The notes under the pieces were generated by a model, which was not told the DNA's origin, ran no database searches, and saw only the letters and a program-made list of their open reading frames with translations. Shown here piece by piece: positions 14,826 to 22,489 of a stretch of DNA of 50,125 nucleotides. The stretch is taken from the NCBI RefSeq assembly GCF_000411975.1, contig NZ_ASXG01000114.1:1-50125 (forward strand). The letters run 5' to 3'. The position numbers and the translations under genes are program-made. Position 1 is the stretch's first letter. Every line of letters begins with the position of its first letter. Origin of the DNA: Amycolatopsis orientalis DSM 43388. GTDB taxonomy: Bacteria > Actinomycetota > Actinomycetes > Mycobacteriales > Pseudonocardiaceae.

Positions 14826-14904
14826 CAGAACGGCGTACGCGCCTTCACTCGCACAGCCGTACGTACGCACGCTTCGTGCGCGAAGCCAGGCGTAGCAACG
14901 AAAA

Positions 14905-14936
14905 AGGGGACGCCACGGCGGTCCGTGGCGTCCCCT
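14905..14936 (-). terminator. Intrinsic terminator of dnaA
   Basis: A perfect 14-bp stem (AGGGGACGCCACGG at 14905-14918, complement at 14923-14936) has a 4-nt loop, and read on the minus strand is followed by TTTTT. It lies 47 bp past the dnaA stop and insulates oriC from dnaA transcription. Confidence 0.88.
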
Positions 14937-14983
14937 GAAGAAACGGCAGTGTCTACAAGCGAGTGTCTAAACGCGGCAGCCGG

Positions 14984-16663
14984 CTACTGCCGAGCGCGCT
15001 GTTTGATCCGCGACGTCAGCTCCTGCACCTGGTCGTAAATGCGCCGGCGCTCGGCCATTTCCTTGCGGATTTTCTTGTCCGCGTGCATGACCGTCGTGTG
15101 GTCGCGGCCGCCGAACGTCTGGCCGATCTTCGGCAGCGACATCTCGGTCAGCTCGCGGCAGAGGTACATCGCGATCTGGCGGGCCGTGGCGAGCGCCTTC
15201 GTCTTGCCGGGCCCGCACAGCTCGTCGAGCGTCACGTCGAAGAACTCCGCGGTGACGCCCATGATGGTCGGCGCGGTGATCTCCGGCGTGTGCGAATCCG
15301 GGATCAGGTCGCGCAGCACGATCTCGGCGAGCCCGACTTCCACCGGCTGCTGGTTGAGCGACGCGAACGCGGTGACGCGGATCAGCGCGCCCTCCAATTC
15401 GCGGATGTTCGCCTCGACCCGCGACGCGATGAACTCCAGCACCTCGCCGGGCACCGCGAGCCGGTCCTGTGCCGCCTTCTTGCGCAGGATCGCGATCCGG
15501 GTCTCCAGCTCAGGAGGCTGGATGTCGGTGATCAAGCCCCATTCGAACCGCGTCCGCAGCCGGTCCTCCAGCGTCTCCAGCCGCTTGGGCGGCCGGTCGG
15601 AGCTGACCACGATCTGCTTGTTCGCGTTGTGCAGCGTGTTGAAGGTGTGGAAGAACTCCTCCTGGGTGCCTTCCTTGCCCTCCAGGAACTGGATGTCGTC
15701 CACGAGCAGGATGTCGATGTCGCGGTAGCGCCGCTGGAAGGCGACCTTGCGGTCGTCGCGCAGCGAGTTGATGAAGTCGTTCGTGAACTCTTCGGTCGAG
15801 ACGTAGCGAACGCGCATGCCGGGGAACAGCCGTTGCGCGTAGTGCCCGACGGCGTGCAGCAGGTGCGTCTTGCCGAGTCCGGACTCGCCCCAGATGAACA
15901 ACGGGTTGTACGCGCGGGCGGGCGCCTCGGCGACGGCGACCGCGGCGGCGTGCGCGAAGCGGTTGGAGGCGCCGATCACGAAGGTGTCGAAGTTGTACTT
16001 CTCGTTCAGCTTCGTCTTCGACGTCTGCGGCTGCGCGGGAGCGGTGTAGGGCTGCCCCGCGATCGGCTGCCCGGCGAACCGGGGCCAGATCTCGTTGGCG
16101 GTGGCGAGCGCTTCGCCCTCTTCGTCGACTTCCTCGTCCGGGTCCTCGACGTCGTCCAGGTTCGGCGGCACCGGCTGTTGCGGAGGAGGCGGCGGCGGGT
16201 CGACGCGCGCGGGCGGCAGACCGGCCGCCTCGACCTGCGGACGGCGCGGCGGCGGCATCGGCTTCGGGCGCTCCGGCCGCACGTGGTCGGCCTGGCCGTT
16301 CTCCGTGTGCGGGCTCGGCTGCGGCACCGGCTCCGGCCGCGGAACATCGTTTTCCACCCGGGCGGGTGACGTCGCATAGCGGGGGGCGGGCGCGACCGGT
16401 TCGGTGCTGTCGACCTTCACCGCTAGCGACACCGGACGGCCGAGCCGCCGGGACAGCGCTTCGGTGATCGAGGTGCGCAGCGCGCGTTCGATGGCTTCCT
16501 TCGCGAAATCGCTCGGCGCGGCGAGCAGCGCGGTGCCGTCGAGGAGGCCGATCGGACGGGTCACCCGCATCCAGGCTCGTTGCTGCGGGGAGAGGGTGCC
16601 GTCGGACAGCTCCCGCACCACCTGCTCCCAGATGACGCCCAGATTGTGCTGGTGCTCCGACAC
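14984..16663 (-). CDS. dnaA: Chromosomal replication initiator protein DnaA
   Basis: 559 residues. Domain I is about 1-85 (VIWEQVVRELSDG near the start). Domain II is a long Pro-rich then acidic linker (about 90-215), typical of actinobacteria. Domain III is AAA+ with Walker A GESGLGKTH (259-267) and Walker B DILLVDDIQFLEG (317-329). Domain IV has the DnaA signature GGRDHTTVMHA for box recognition. DnaA-ATP opens oriC immediately downstream. The GTG at 16663 is used because GAGGGGAG precedes it and the protein then begins MSEHQ, as in relatives; the longer upstream frame is unlikely. DnaA boxes in the upstream region indicate autoregulation. Confidence 0.97.
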   Translation of the reverse strand: MSEHQHNLGVIWEQVVRELSDGTLSPQQRAWMRVTRPIGLLDGTALLAAPSDFAKEAIERALRTSITEALSRRLGRPVSLAVKVDSTEPVAPAPRYATSPARVENDVPRPEPVPQPSPHTENGQADHVRPERPKPMPPPRRPQVEAAGLPPARVDPPPPPPQQPVPPNLDDVEDPDEEVDEEGEALATANEIWPRFAGQPIAGQPYTAPAQPQTSKTKLNEKYNFDTFVIGASNRFAHAAAVAVAEAPARAYNPLFIWGESGLGKTHLLHAVGHYAQRLFPGMRVRYVSTEEFTNDFINSLRDDRKVAFQRRYRDIDILLVDDIQFLEGKEGTQEEFFHTFNTLHNANKQIVVSSDRPPKRLETLEDRLRTRFEWGLITDIQPPELETRIAILRKKAAQDRLAVPGEVLEFIASRVEANIRELEGALIRVTAFASLNQQPVEVGLAEIVLRDLIPDSHTPEITAPTIMGVTAEFFDVTLDELCGPGKTKALATARQIAMYLCRELTEMSLPKIGQTFGGRDHTTVMHADKKIRKEMAERRRIYDQVQELTSRIKQRARQ

Positions 16664-17262
16664 CGGTCTGACTCCCCTCCCCTCGTCGGCGTGCACGCTC
16701 GGACCACCCCGAGCACGTCCGGGAAGCTCGTCTCGAGCACGCGGTCCGGACTCACCCGCGCGACGGCACAGCGATATCCACAAAGTTGTCCACAGCTGTG
16801 CACTAATGTACGGCCGTCCGCAGCCACGCCCCCTGCGGGCTCGGCGTACTCCCCGGGCGCCTCCCACACCCCCCGGCGCCGGCTAGGCAGCGTCAGTCCT
16901 GCTCGGAGGTCGAGAGAGGCACGCTAACAAGCCCTGCTCGATGCCACAAGACGTGGTGCTGCGCAAGCATTTCACGGTGTACGGCGTGTTGCCATTCGGT
17001 GCCGCGCCGTGCCGGAAGGCAGTCTCGCGCGTCGGTCGCCGAGGGTGGCGGAGGGGCGCCTGCACGGTCCCCGACCGGGGTGCGTACCCTCGTAAGGTCT
17101 CCCGTATGCGACGGGTGCGTTTCGCGTGCCTACGTATGTCGTCGCTCGTCGTGACGAGGCCACCCGGTGGTAGGAGACAGCACGAACTTCCGTGCGACCC
17201 GCACGACACGCCGGGCGCCGGGGAATCCGCCGTCGCCCGACGGCCGAGACACAGGAGAAGCA
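16664..17262. promoter_or_regulatory. Divergent dnaA / rpmH promoter region
   Basis: This 599-bp gene-free stretch lies between divergent dnaA (minus) and rpmH (plus). It holds two DnaA boxes, described separately. TACATT (minus strand, 16805-16810) is a possible dnaA -10 element, about 142 nt before the start codon. On the rpmH side I see no confident promoter, only the ribosome-binding site AGGAGAA at 17253-17259. No RNA gene was recognised. Confidence 0.5.
16775..16794 (+). promoter_or_regulatory. DnaA boxes in the dnaA 5' region
   Basis: TATCCACAA (16775-16783) and the perfect actinobacterial box TTGTCCACA (16786-16794) lie 112-131 bp upstream of the dnaA start, as expected for DnaA autoregulation. 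The second is an exact consensus match. Confidence 0.75.
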
Positions 17263-17406
17263 GTGAGCAAGGGCAAGCGCACCTTCCAGCCGAACAACCG
17301 TCGTCGCGCGAAGACCCACGGTTTCCGCCTGCGCATGCGGACCCGTGCGGGCCGGGCGATCCTCGCGGCGCGTCGTCGCAAGGGCCGCGCCGAGCTGTCC
17401 GCCTGA
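17263..17406 (+). CDS. rpmH: 50S ribosomal protein L34
   Basis: 47 residues, highly basic, with the invariant KRTFQPNNRRRAKTHGFRLR pattern (residues 5-24, with F8, P10 and HGF). It is a small structural protein of the large ribosomal subunit. The GTG start at 17263 gives the canonical length and has AGGAGAA upstream. It is the first gene of the rpmH-rnpA-yidD-yidC-khpB operon, divergent from dnaA, which is the near-universal bacterial arrangement. Confidence 0.97.
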   Translation: MSKGKRTFQPNNRRRAKTHGFRLRMRTRAGRAILAARRRKGRAELSA

Positions 17407-17428
17407 TCCGGCTCCGCGCAACCGCGTC

Positions 17429-17860
17429 GTGCTGCCCGCTGGCGCACGTCTGCGGCGGAGCGAGGACTTCCGGGTCGTCCTCCGCCGGGGCTCCCGAGCC
17501 GGCAGGCGCCGCCTCGTCGTCCATGCGTTGACCACGGACCCGTCCGTGGCCGCCTCGTTCGCGGCCAGGGCGGGTTTTGTGGTGAGCAAGGCCGTCGGGA
17601 ACTCAGTGGTGCGCCACCGGGTGACCCGGCGGTTGCGGCACCTGGTTTCCGCGCGTCTCGGAACACTGCCCGCGGGCAGCTCGTTGGTGGTACGGGCATT
17701 GCCTCCGGCCGCGTCCGCGTCGAGCGCCGAGCTCGGCGCGGATCTCGACGCCGCGTTGCGTCGGCTCGGACTCGCGCCGTCCGGCCGTCCGGCCGGGGCC
17801 GATGCTCCCCGGCAGCCGCGTCAGCAGGGCGCGGCACCCGACCACGGATCAGCGGTGTAA
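17429..17860 (+). CDS. rnpA: Ribonuclease P protein component
   Basis: 143 residues. It binds the RNase P RNA and helps process tRNA 5' ends. The sequence shows LRRSEDFRVVLRRG near the start, the conserved GFVVSKAVGNSVVRHRVTRRLRH core (about 51-73; basic RNR-type motif seen as RHRVTRRLR), and LVVRALPPA. The GTG at 17429 is 22 bp after the rpmH stop and gives a normal N-terminus. A start further upstream would overlap rpmH and add atypical residues. The C-terminal 25 residues are a Pro/Ala/Gln-rich extension. Confidence 0.93.
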   Translation: MLPAGARLRRSEDFRVVLRRGSRAGRRRLVVHALTTDPSVAASFAARAGFVVSKAVGNSVVRHRVTRRLRHLVSARLGTLPAGSSLVVRALPPAASASSAELGADLDAALRRLGLAPSGRPAGADAPRQPRQQGAAPDHGSAV

Positions 17861-17866
17861 ACGGCC

Positions 17867-18193
17867 ATGGACGCCACCTCCGAGCACAACACCACCGAAG
17901 CACCCGAGAATGAGCTGCCGCCCCGGCCGGGACCGGTCGCGTGGGTGCTGCTCCTTCCCGTGCGGTTCTACCGCAAGGCGATCTCGCCCTTTCTTCCTCC
18001 GGCTTGCCGGTTCTACCCGAGCTGCAGCGCGTACGCAGTCGAAGCCCTGACCCGCCACGGCGCGGCCAGAGGCTCCTACCTCGCGCTGCGCCGGCTGCTT
18101 CGCTGCGGCCCGTGGACCCCGCCTGGCCGCGACCCGGTGCCCGAGAAGTTCTCGTGGCGACACCGCACGCCTGAAACACCGATCGAGGAGTAG
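17867..18193 (+). CDS. yidD: Membrane protein insertion efficiency factor YidD
   Basis: 108 residues. The family core RFYRKAISPFLPPACRFYPS (33-52) with CSAYAVEAL and the RLLRCGPW motif is fully present, including the conserved cysteines. YidD is a small membrane-associated protein that aids YidC-dependent insertion. It lies 6 bp after rnpA and 4 bp before yidC, so the three are cotranscribed. Confidence 0.93.
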   Translation: MDATSEHNTTEAPENELPPRPGPVAWVLLLPVRFYRKAISPFLPPACRFYPSCSAYAVEALTRHGAARGSYLALRRLLRCGPWTPPGRDPVPEKFSWRHRTPETPIEE

Positions 18194-18197
18194 CTCA

Positions 18198-19349
18198 GTG
18201 CTCGATTTCATCTACTACCCCGTGTCCTTCATCTTGTGGTGTTGGCACAAGGTCTTCGGGTTCGTCTTCGGGGAAGCGACCGCGATCTCGTGGATCCTCG
18301 GCATCATCTTCCTGACGTTCACCATCCGCGGCATCATGTTCAAGCCGTTCGTGAACCAGGTCCGGTCTATGAAGAAGATGCAAGACTTCGCGCCGGAAAT
18401 GAAGAAGATCCAGAAGAAGTACGCGAACGACCGGCAGCGCCAGGCGCAGGAGATGCAGAAGCTCCAGCGCGAGCACGGCGTCAACCCGCTCGGCAGTTGC
18501 CTTCCGATGGTCCTTCAGATCCCGGTCTTCATCGGCCTGAACCACGTCCTGCGCGCGTTCACCATGCCGCCGGCCGGCGGCGGCCCCAAGACCGAGAACT
18601 ACTTCTTCAACGAGCACGACGTCAACTCGTACGTGAGCGCCAAGCTCTTCGGCGTCAACATGGGCGAGGCGGTCAACAACGGCGTCGGCGCCGTCGCCGG
18701 GCACGTCGCGAACGGCGGCTGGCACTGGGAGGTCCTCCCGGTCGCGCTGCCGCTGATGATCATCGCGTCGATCGCCACGCACCTCACCGCGCGGCACTCG
18801 GTCTCCCGGCAGAACGCGTCGGCCGCGGGCACCCCGCAGACCGCGATCATGAACAAGCTCACCATGTACGTCTTCCCGCTCGGTGTGCTCGTGTTCGGTG
18901 CGTTCTTCCCGCTCGGCCTGCTCTTCTACTGGCTGGCGAACAACGGCTGGACGCTCATGCAGCAGCGCCTCGTCTACACGAAGATCGACAAGGAAGAGGC
19001 CGCCCGCAAGGCGGAGGCCGCCGAGAAGCGCGCGTCGCTCGGCCCGAAGCCGGGCCAGAAGCCGACCGCGCCGAAGGTCGGCCAGAAGCCGGTGCAGCAG
19101 AAGAAGAACCAGCAGCAGAGCCAGTCGGGCAAGGTGACCAAGGCGGGTTCGGCGCACGGCTTCGCGCAGACCGCGGCTTCCGGCGGCAAGTCCGGCGGCG
19201 TCACTTCGTCGCAGAAGAAGGCGGCCGAACCGGCGGCGGAGAGCGCGCCGGAGAACACGTCGAACCAGAACGGATCGAAGGAGAACGGCACCGGGGTGCC
19301 CGGGCTCCTCAAGGACTCGAACAGGAAGTCGGGCCGGAAGCGTCGCTGA
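18198..19349 (+). CDS. yidC: Membrane protein insertase YidC/Oxa1
   Basis: 383 residues of the Gram-positive type, lacking the large periplasmic domain. Membrane segments lie at about 5-25, 31-50 (with the R44 equivalent in FTIRGIMFKPF, the conserved groove arginine), 100-118, 180-195 and 222-250. A cytoplasmic coiled region (MKKMQDFAPEMKKIQKKYAN) and a long C-terminal Lys/Gln/Ala/Ser tail (265-383) are typical of actinobacteria. It inserts and folds inner-membrane proteins. The GTG at 18198 follows GAGGAG of the yidD end. Confidence 0.96.
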   Translation: MLDFIYYPVSFILWCWHKVFGFVFGEATAISWILGIIFLTFTIRGIMFKPFVNQVRSMKKMQDFAPEMKKIQKKYANDRQRQAQEMQKLQREHGVNPLGSCLPMVLQIPVFIGLNHVLRAFTMPPAGGGPKTENYFFNEHDVNSYVSAKLFGVNMGEAVNNGVGAVAGHVANGGWHWEVLPVALPLMIIASIATHLTARHSVSRQNASAAGTPQTAIMNKLTMYVFPLGVLVFGAFFPLGLLFYWLANNGWTLMQQRLVYTKIDKEEAARKAEAAEKRASLGPKPGQKPTAPKVGQKPVQQKKNQQQSQSGKVTKAGSAHGFAQTAASGGKSGGVTSSQKKAAEPAAESAPENTSNQNGSKENGTGVPGLLKDSNRKSGRKRR

Positions 19350-19377
19350 CGCTTCGGGTTCGGAGAGGAGACGAAAG

Positions 19378-19917
19378 ATGTCGGAGACGGTCGACACGAT
19401 CGACGCCGATCGGGAAGAGACGAGCGCACCGGCCGAGCCGAAGGCGAGCAGTGACGACGCTCTCGTGCAAGAGGGCGACATCGCCGGCGACTACCTCGAG
19501 CGTCTGCTGGACCTGCTCGACTACGACGGCGACATCGACCTGGACGTCGAAGCGGGCCGCGCCATCGTCAGCATCGACGGCGGCGACGACCTGGAGAAGC
19601 TGGTCGGCCCCCGCGGCACGGTGCTCGAAGCGCTGCAGGAGCTGACCCGCCTCGCGGTCCAGCAGGAGACCGGCTCGCGCAGCCGGCTGATGCTGGACAT
19701 CGCGGGCTGGCGCGCGGACCGCCGCGAGGAGCTCCGCGAGCTCGGCCGGTCCACCGCCGAGTCGGTGTTGTCGAGCGGCGAGCGGGTTCGCCTGCAGCCG
19801 ATGAGCCCGTTCGAACGCAAGGTCGTCCACGACGCGGTCGCGACGGTCAAGGGCGTCACGAGCGAGAGCGAGGGCGAGGACCCGAAGCGGCGCGTGGTGA
19901 TCTTCCCCGAGGACTGA
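19378..19917 (+). CDS. khpB: RNA-binding protein KhpB/Jag (KH-R3H)
   Basis: 179 residues. An acidic N-terminus is followed by a KH-like domain (about 45-115: DYDGDIDLDVEAGRAIVSI, VGPRGTVLEALQELTRLAV) and a C-terminal R3H domain (RLQPMSPFERKVVHDAVA, with R-x-x-x-H). KhpB binds RNA and affects envelope growth and division in Gram-positive bacteria. GAGAGGAGA precedes the ATG. It is the last gene of the rpmH operon, ahead of a strong terminator. Confidence 0.93.
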   Translation: MSETVDTIDADREETSAPAEPKASSDDALVQEGDIAGDYLERLLDLLDYDGDIDLDVEAGRAIVSIDGGDDLEKLVGPRGTVLEALQELTRLAVQQETGSRSRLMLDIAGWRADRREELRELGRSTAESVLSSGERVRLQPMSPFERKVVHDAVATVKGVTSESEGEDPKRRVVIFPED

Positions 19918-19955
19918 GCCCCTCGGAGCACTCGGACGCGTTGAGCACTGAGCCG

Positions 19956-19989
19956 AAGCGGCCCACCGGATCTGTCCGGTGGGCCGCTT
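19956..19989 (+). terminator. Intrinsic terminator of the rpmH-khpB operon
   Basis: A perfect 15-bp stem (AAGCGGCCCACCGGA at 19956-19970, complement at 19975-19989) has a TCTG loop and is followed by CTTTTG. It lies 38 bp after the khpB stop. Confidence 0.85.
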
Positions 19990-20235
19990 CTTTTGTGCGT
20001 GCTTCTTACTCCGGTGCGGCAGGCGGGACGAGGTGACTCCCCTGGCTGCTGCGATCGTCCTCGCGAAGCAGTCCGGTGCGGAGCGGTCGCCGAACCTCAC
20101 TGCCGGGTGTGACCCGATGCTGCCGCGCCGTCTGCATCCGTGGGCGAGGTCCGCGGCGCTCGCTGATGGCGGCTCGAACGTCGGCAGGGCGCTTGGTGGT
20201 GGAGTTGGCCTCCAGGAGCGAATTACAAGCGTGGC

Positions 20236-20249
20236 GTTTCACGTGAAAC
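20236..20249. promoter_or_regulatory. parS: parS site 1 (perfect)
   Basis: GTTTCACGTGAAAC, a perfect 14-bp palindrome matching the ParB-binding consensus. Confidence 0.93.
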
Positions 20250-20611
20250 TGGCGCCGGCTCGAGTCCCTCGACGCCCGACGGAGGTATGGCAGGACAGGT
20301 CGGTGCCTGTGGGTTAGCACTGGCGTAGCAGGCCGTTGGGTTCTCCCGGCGCAGCGCGCCCCGGCCCTGCGCGTACAGCGACTGGCAGCTCGTCTCGTGC
20401 GATGCCCGCACCTTCGGGTCGGGAAAGTCGAGTACCAGTCTCGCCGAGACCTGCCGCGGCGACGATTTCCGGGTCAGCCCCGGCTGGGCCCTATCCCGCA
20501 CCGTCCGCGCAACCACCGGTACTTCCGCGCCTTGGCCGTCACAACCGGCTCCTTCAACCAGACGGCGTTGCACCCACCCCCGCCCCACTCTCGCGGCCTA
20601 CCCGGGATGGC

Positions 20612-20625
20612 GTTTCACGTGAAAC
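20612..20625. promoter_or_regulatory. parS: parS site 2 (perfect)
   Basis: GTTTCACGTGAAAC, identical to site 1. Confidence 0.93.
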
Positions 20626-20652
20626 CCGCCGCCTGCTCCCCTAGCGACACAC

Positions 20653-20666
20653 GTTCCACGTGAAAC
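20653..20666. promoter_or_regulatory. parS: parS site 3 (one change)
   Basis: GTTCCACGTGAAAC, one base from the palindrome, 41 bp from site 2. This variant also occurs among Streptomyces parS sites. Confidence 0.88.
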
Positions 20667-20698
20667 GACCTGTGGATCGCTCGGCGACTCGAGTGGAG

Positions 20699-20707
20699 TT
20701 GTCCACA
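20699..20707 (+). promoter_or_regulatory. DnaA box between parS sites 3 and 4
   Basis: TTGTCCACA is an exact actinobacterial DnaA box, with TGTGGATCG at 20671-20679 on the other strand as a weaker partner. It lies upstream of rsmG-parAB, so it could regulate that operon or bring DnaA to the segregation locus. Confidence 0.55.
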
Positions 20708-20762
20708 GTTGCGGTCTGTCGGCTCGATTTGGCGTCGGCATCAGGGACAATCAAGTGAGCGC

Positions 20763-20776
20763 GTTTCACGTGAAAC
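20763..20776. promoter_or_regulatory. parS: parS site 4 (perfect)
   Basis: GTTTCACGTGAAAC, 24 bp before the chosen rsmG start. If rsmG began at the upstream GTG (20755) this site would be translated as FHVKR. Confidence 0.93.
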
Positions 20777-20799
20777 GCGCGGAGCGAGGAGTGGAAGTA

Positions 20800-21480
20800 G
20801 TGAGCTTGGACGGCGCCACCGGGACGGTCCGGACCGCGGCGGTGGAGGTGTTCGGGGAGCGCGTCGAACAAGCCGCCGGGTATGTGGAGCTGCTGGCGAC
20901 TCATGGGGTCGAGCGAGGGCTGATCGGACCCCGCGAGGTGGACCGGCTGTGGGAGCGGCACGTACTGAACTCCGCGGTCATCGGCGAGCAGATCCCGTCC
21001 GGGGCGCGCGTGGTCGATGTCGGGTCGGGGGCTGGGCTTCCGGGAGTACCGCTGGCGATCGCCCGACCGGACCTCGATATCGTGCTCTTGGAACCCATGG
21101 CTCGCCGGGTTGACTGGTTGGCCGAGGTCGCCGAGAAGCTGGAACTCCCGATCACCATCGTCCGTGGACGCGCCGAGGAGCGGTCCGTACGCGAGCAGCT
21201 GAGTGACGCAGACGTCGTCACCGCCCGCGCGGTCGCCCCTCTCGCTCGGCTCGCGGGCTGGTGCCTTCCCCTGGTTCGTCCCGAAGGTCGGCTGGTTGCC
21301 CTCAAGGGCGCCAGCGCCGCCGAAGAGATCTCCCGTGACCGCGACGCGGTGCGCAAGGCCGGTGGGGCCGAACCACAGATCGCGGAATGCGGGAAGGCAG
21401 TACTCGAAGTCCCCAGCACGGTGGTCCTGATCCGTCGCCTGCCGCCGAAGCCGAACCGGCCACGCGGCAGACGGAGCTAG
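20800..21480 (+). CDS. rsmG: 16S rRNA (guanine-N7)-methyltransferase RsmG (GidB)
   Basis: 226 residues from the chosen start. It uses SAM to methylate N7 of the guanine equivalent to G527 of 16S rRNA; loss gives low-level streptomycin resistance. The SAM-binding motif is VVDVGSGAGLPGVPLAIARP, and RDRLWERHVLNS-like (VDRLWERHVLNS), ARAVAPLARLAGW and LVALKG are family signatures. In-frame GTGs also occur at 20755 and 20791. 20800 is preferred because GAGGAG (20786-20791) lies 8 nt upstream and it leaves parS site 4 untranslated. It precedes parA by 73 bp with parS site 5 between. Confidence 0.9.
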   Translation: MSLDGATGTVRTAAVEVFGERVEQAAGYVELLATHGVERGLIGPREVDRLWERHVLNSAVIGEQIPSGARVVDVGSGAGLPGVPLAIARPDLDIVLLEPMARRVDWLAEVAEKLELPITIVRGRAEERSVREQLSDADVVTARAVAPLARLAGWCLPLVRPEGRLVALKGASAAEEISRDRDAVRKAGGAEPQIAECGKAVLEVPSTVVLIRRLPPKPNRPRGRRS

Positions 21481-21500
21481 CGAACGACAACAGCCGCGCC

Positions 21501-21514
21501 GTTCCACGTGAAAC
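21501..21514. promoter_or_regulatory. parS: parS site 5 (one change), rsmG-parA gap
   Basis: GTTCCACGTGAAAC followed by A, directly upstream of parA. Besides segregation, ParB binding here could autoregulate parAB. Confidence 0.88.
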
Positions 21515-21553
21515 ATCGCGCTGTGAACGCCCCGAATCGTCTACCAGGAGGAG

Positions 21554-22489
21554 GTGTCGAGACCGGTGAATCCCCCGCCGTCCGACTCCGCGGAGGCCAG
21601 CCAGGAGATGGGCTGGACACCGATCGCTGAAGAAGCCGTTCGCGCCGCGAGCGTGCTCCACCCGAAGGAAGGGGTGCTCCCCCGACCGGCTCGCCGCCGG
21701 GTGCTCACCGTCGCGAACCAGAAGGGCGGGGTCGGCAAGACGACGAGCACCGTCAACCTGGCCGCGGCGCTCGCCGTGCACGGGCTGAAAACGTTGGTGA
21801 TCGACCTCGATCCGCAGGGCAACGCCAGCACCGCGCTCGACATCGACCACCGTTCCGGGACGCCCTCGATCTACGAGGTGCTCATCGGCGAGGTCTCGAT
21901 CGCCGAGGCCGCGGCGCAGAGCGAGCAGTCCCCCAACCTCTACTGTGTGCCCGCGACGATCGACCTAGCCGGTGCCGAGATTGAGCTCGTCTCCATGGCG
22001 AACCGGGAGACGCGGCTCAAGGAGGCGCTGTCGTCCGGAGCGCTCGACGAGATCGGCGTCGACTACGTCTTCATCGACTGCCCGCCGTCGCTCGGTCTCC
22101 TCACTGTCAACGCGATGGTGGCAGCGCAGGAAGTGCTCATCCCGATCCAGTGCGAGTACTACGCACTGGAGGGGCTCGGGCAGCTCCTCAGCAACATCGA
22201 ACTCGTGCAGCAGCATCTGAACCGCGAACTCAGCGTGTCGACGATTCTGCTCACCATGTACGACGGCCGCACCAAACTCGCCGACCAGGTGACCAACGAG
22301 GTCCGGAACCACTTCGGCGACACGGTGCTGAAGACCGTCATCCCGCGCAGCGTGAAGGTGTCCGAGGCACCCGGCTACGGCCAGACCGTCCTCGCCTACG
22401 ACCCGGGTTCACGTGGTGCCATGAGCTATCTCGACGCGGCGAAGGAGATCGCCGAGCGGGGCGTGAAGGAGAGGAGCAGCACCACATGA
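21554..22489 (+). CDS. parA: Chromosome partitioning ATPase ParA (Soj)
   Basis: 311 residues. The deviant Walker A is KGGVGKTT (57-64), and DLDPQGNAS and DYVFIDCPPSLGLLTVNA are the other family motifs; VIPRSVKVSEAPGYG lies near the end. ParA-ATP binds DNA nonspecifically and moves ParB-parS complexes. An N-terminal 48-residue extension precedes the fold, as in other actinobacteria. The start is uncertain: AGGAGGAG (21546-21553) abuts the GTG at 21554, and a second in-frame GTG at 21566 is also possible. It overlaps parB as ATGA. Confidence 0.95.
   Translation: MSRPVNPPPSDSAEASQEMGWTPIAEEAVRAASVLHPKEGVLPRPARRRVLTVANQKGGVGKTTSTVNLAAALAVHGLKTLVIDLDPQGNASTALDIDHRSGTPSIYEVLIGEVSIAEAAAQSEQSPNLYCVPATIDLAGAEIELVSMANRETRLKEALSSGALDEIGVDYVFIDCPPSLGLLTVNAMVAAQEVLIPIQCEYYALEGLGQLLSNIELVQQHLNRELSVSTILLTMYDGRTKLADQVTNEVRNHFGDTVLKTVIPRSVKVSEAPGYGQTVLAYDPGSRGAMSYLDAAKEIAERGVKERSSTT

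Larger units (their letters stand above)
19990..20799. other. Gene-free parS-bearing interval between khpB and rsmG
   Basis: About 800 bp. Frames here are low in codon bias, lack credible starts and match no family I recognise. What the interval does hold is four parS sites (20236, 20612, 20653, 20763) and two DnaA-box matches (TGTGGATCG at 20671-20679, TTGTCCACA at 20699-20707). It therefore looks like a centromere region rather than an undiscovered gene. Confidence 0.7.

Noticed and set aside
14235..14895. Several open frames across the dnaA-dnaN gap
   Set aside because: The stretch is packed with DnaA boxes, and the frames carry no family motif or ribosome-binding site.
19979..20588. Open frames of 100-120 aa between khpB and rsmG
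   Set aside because: Low-quality composition, no homology signs, and the region is explained by parS sites.
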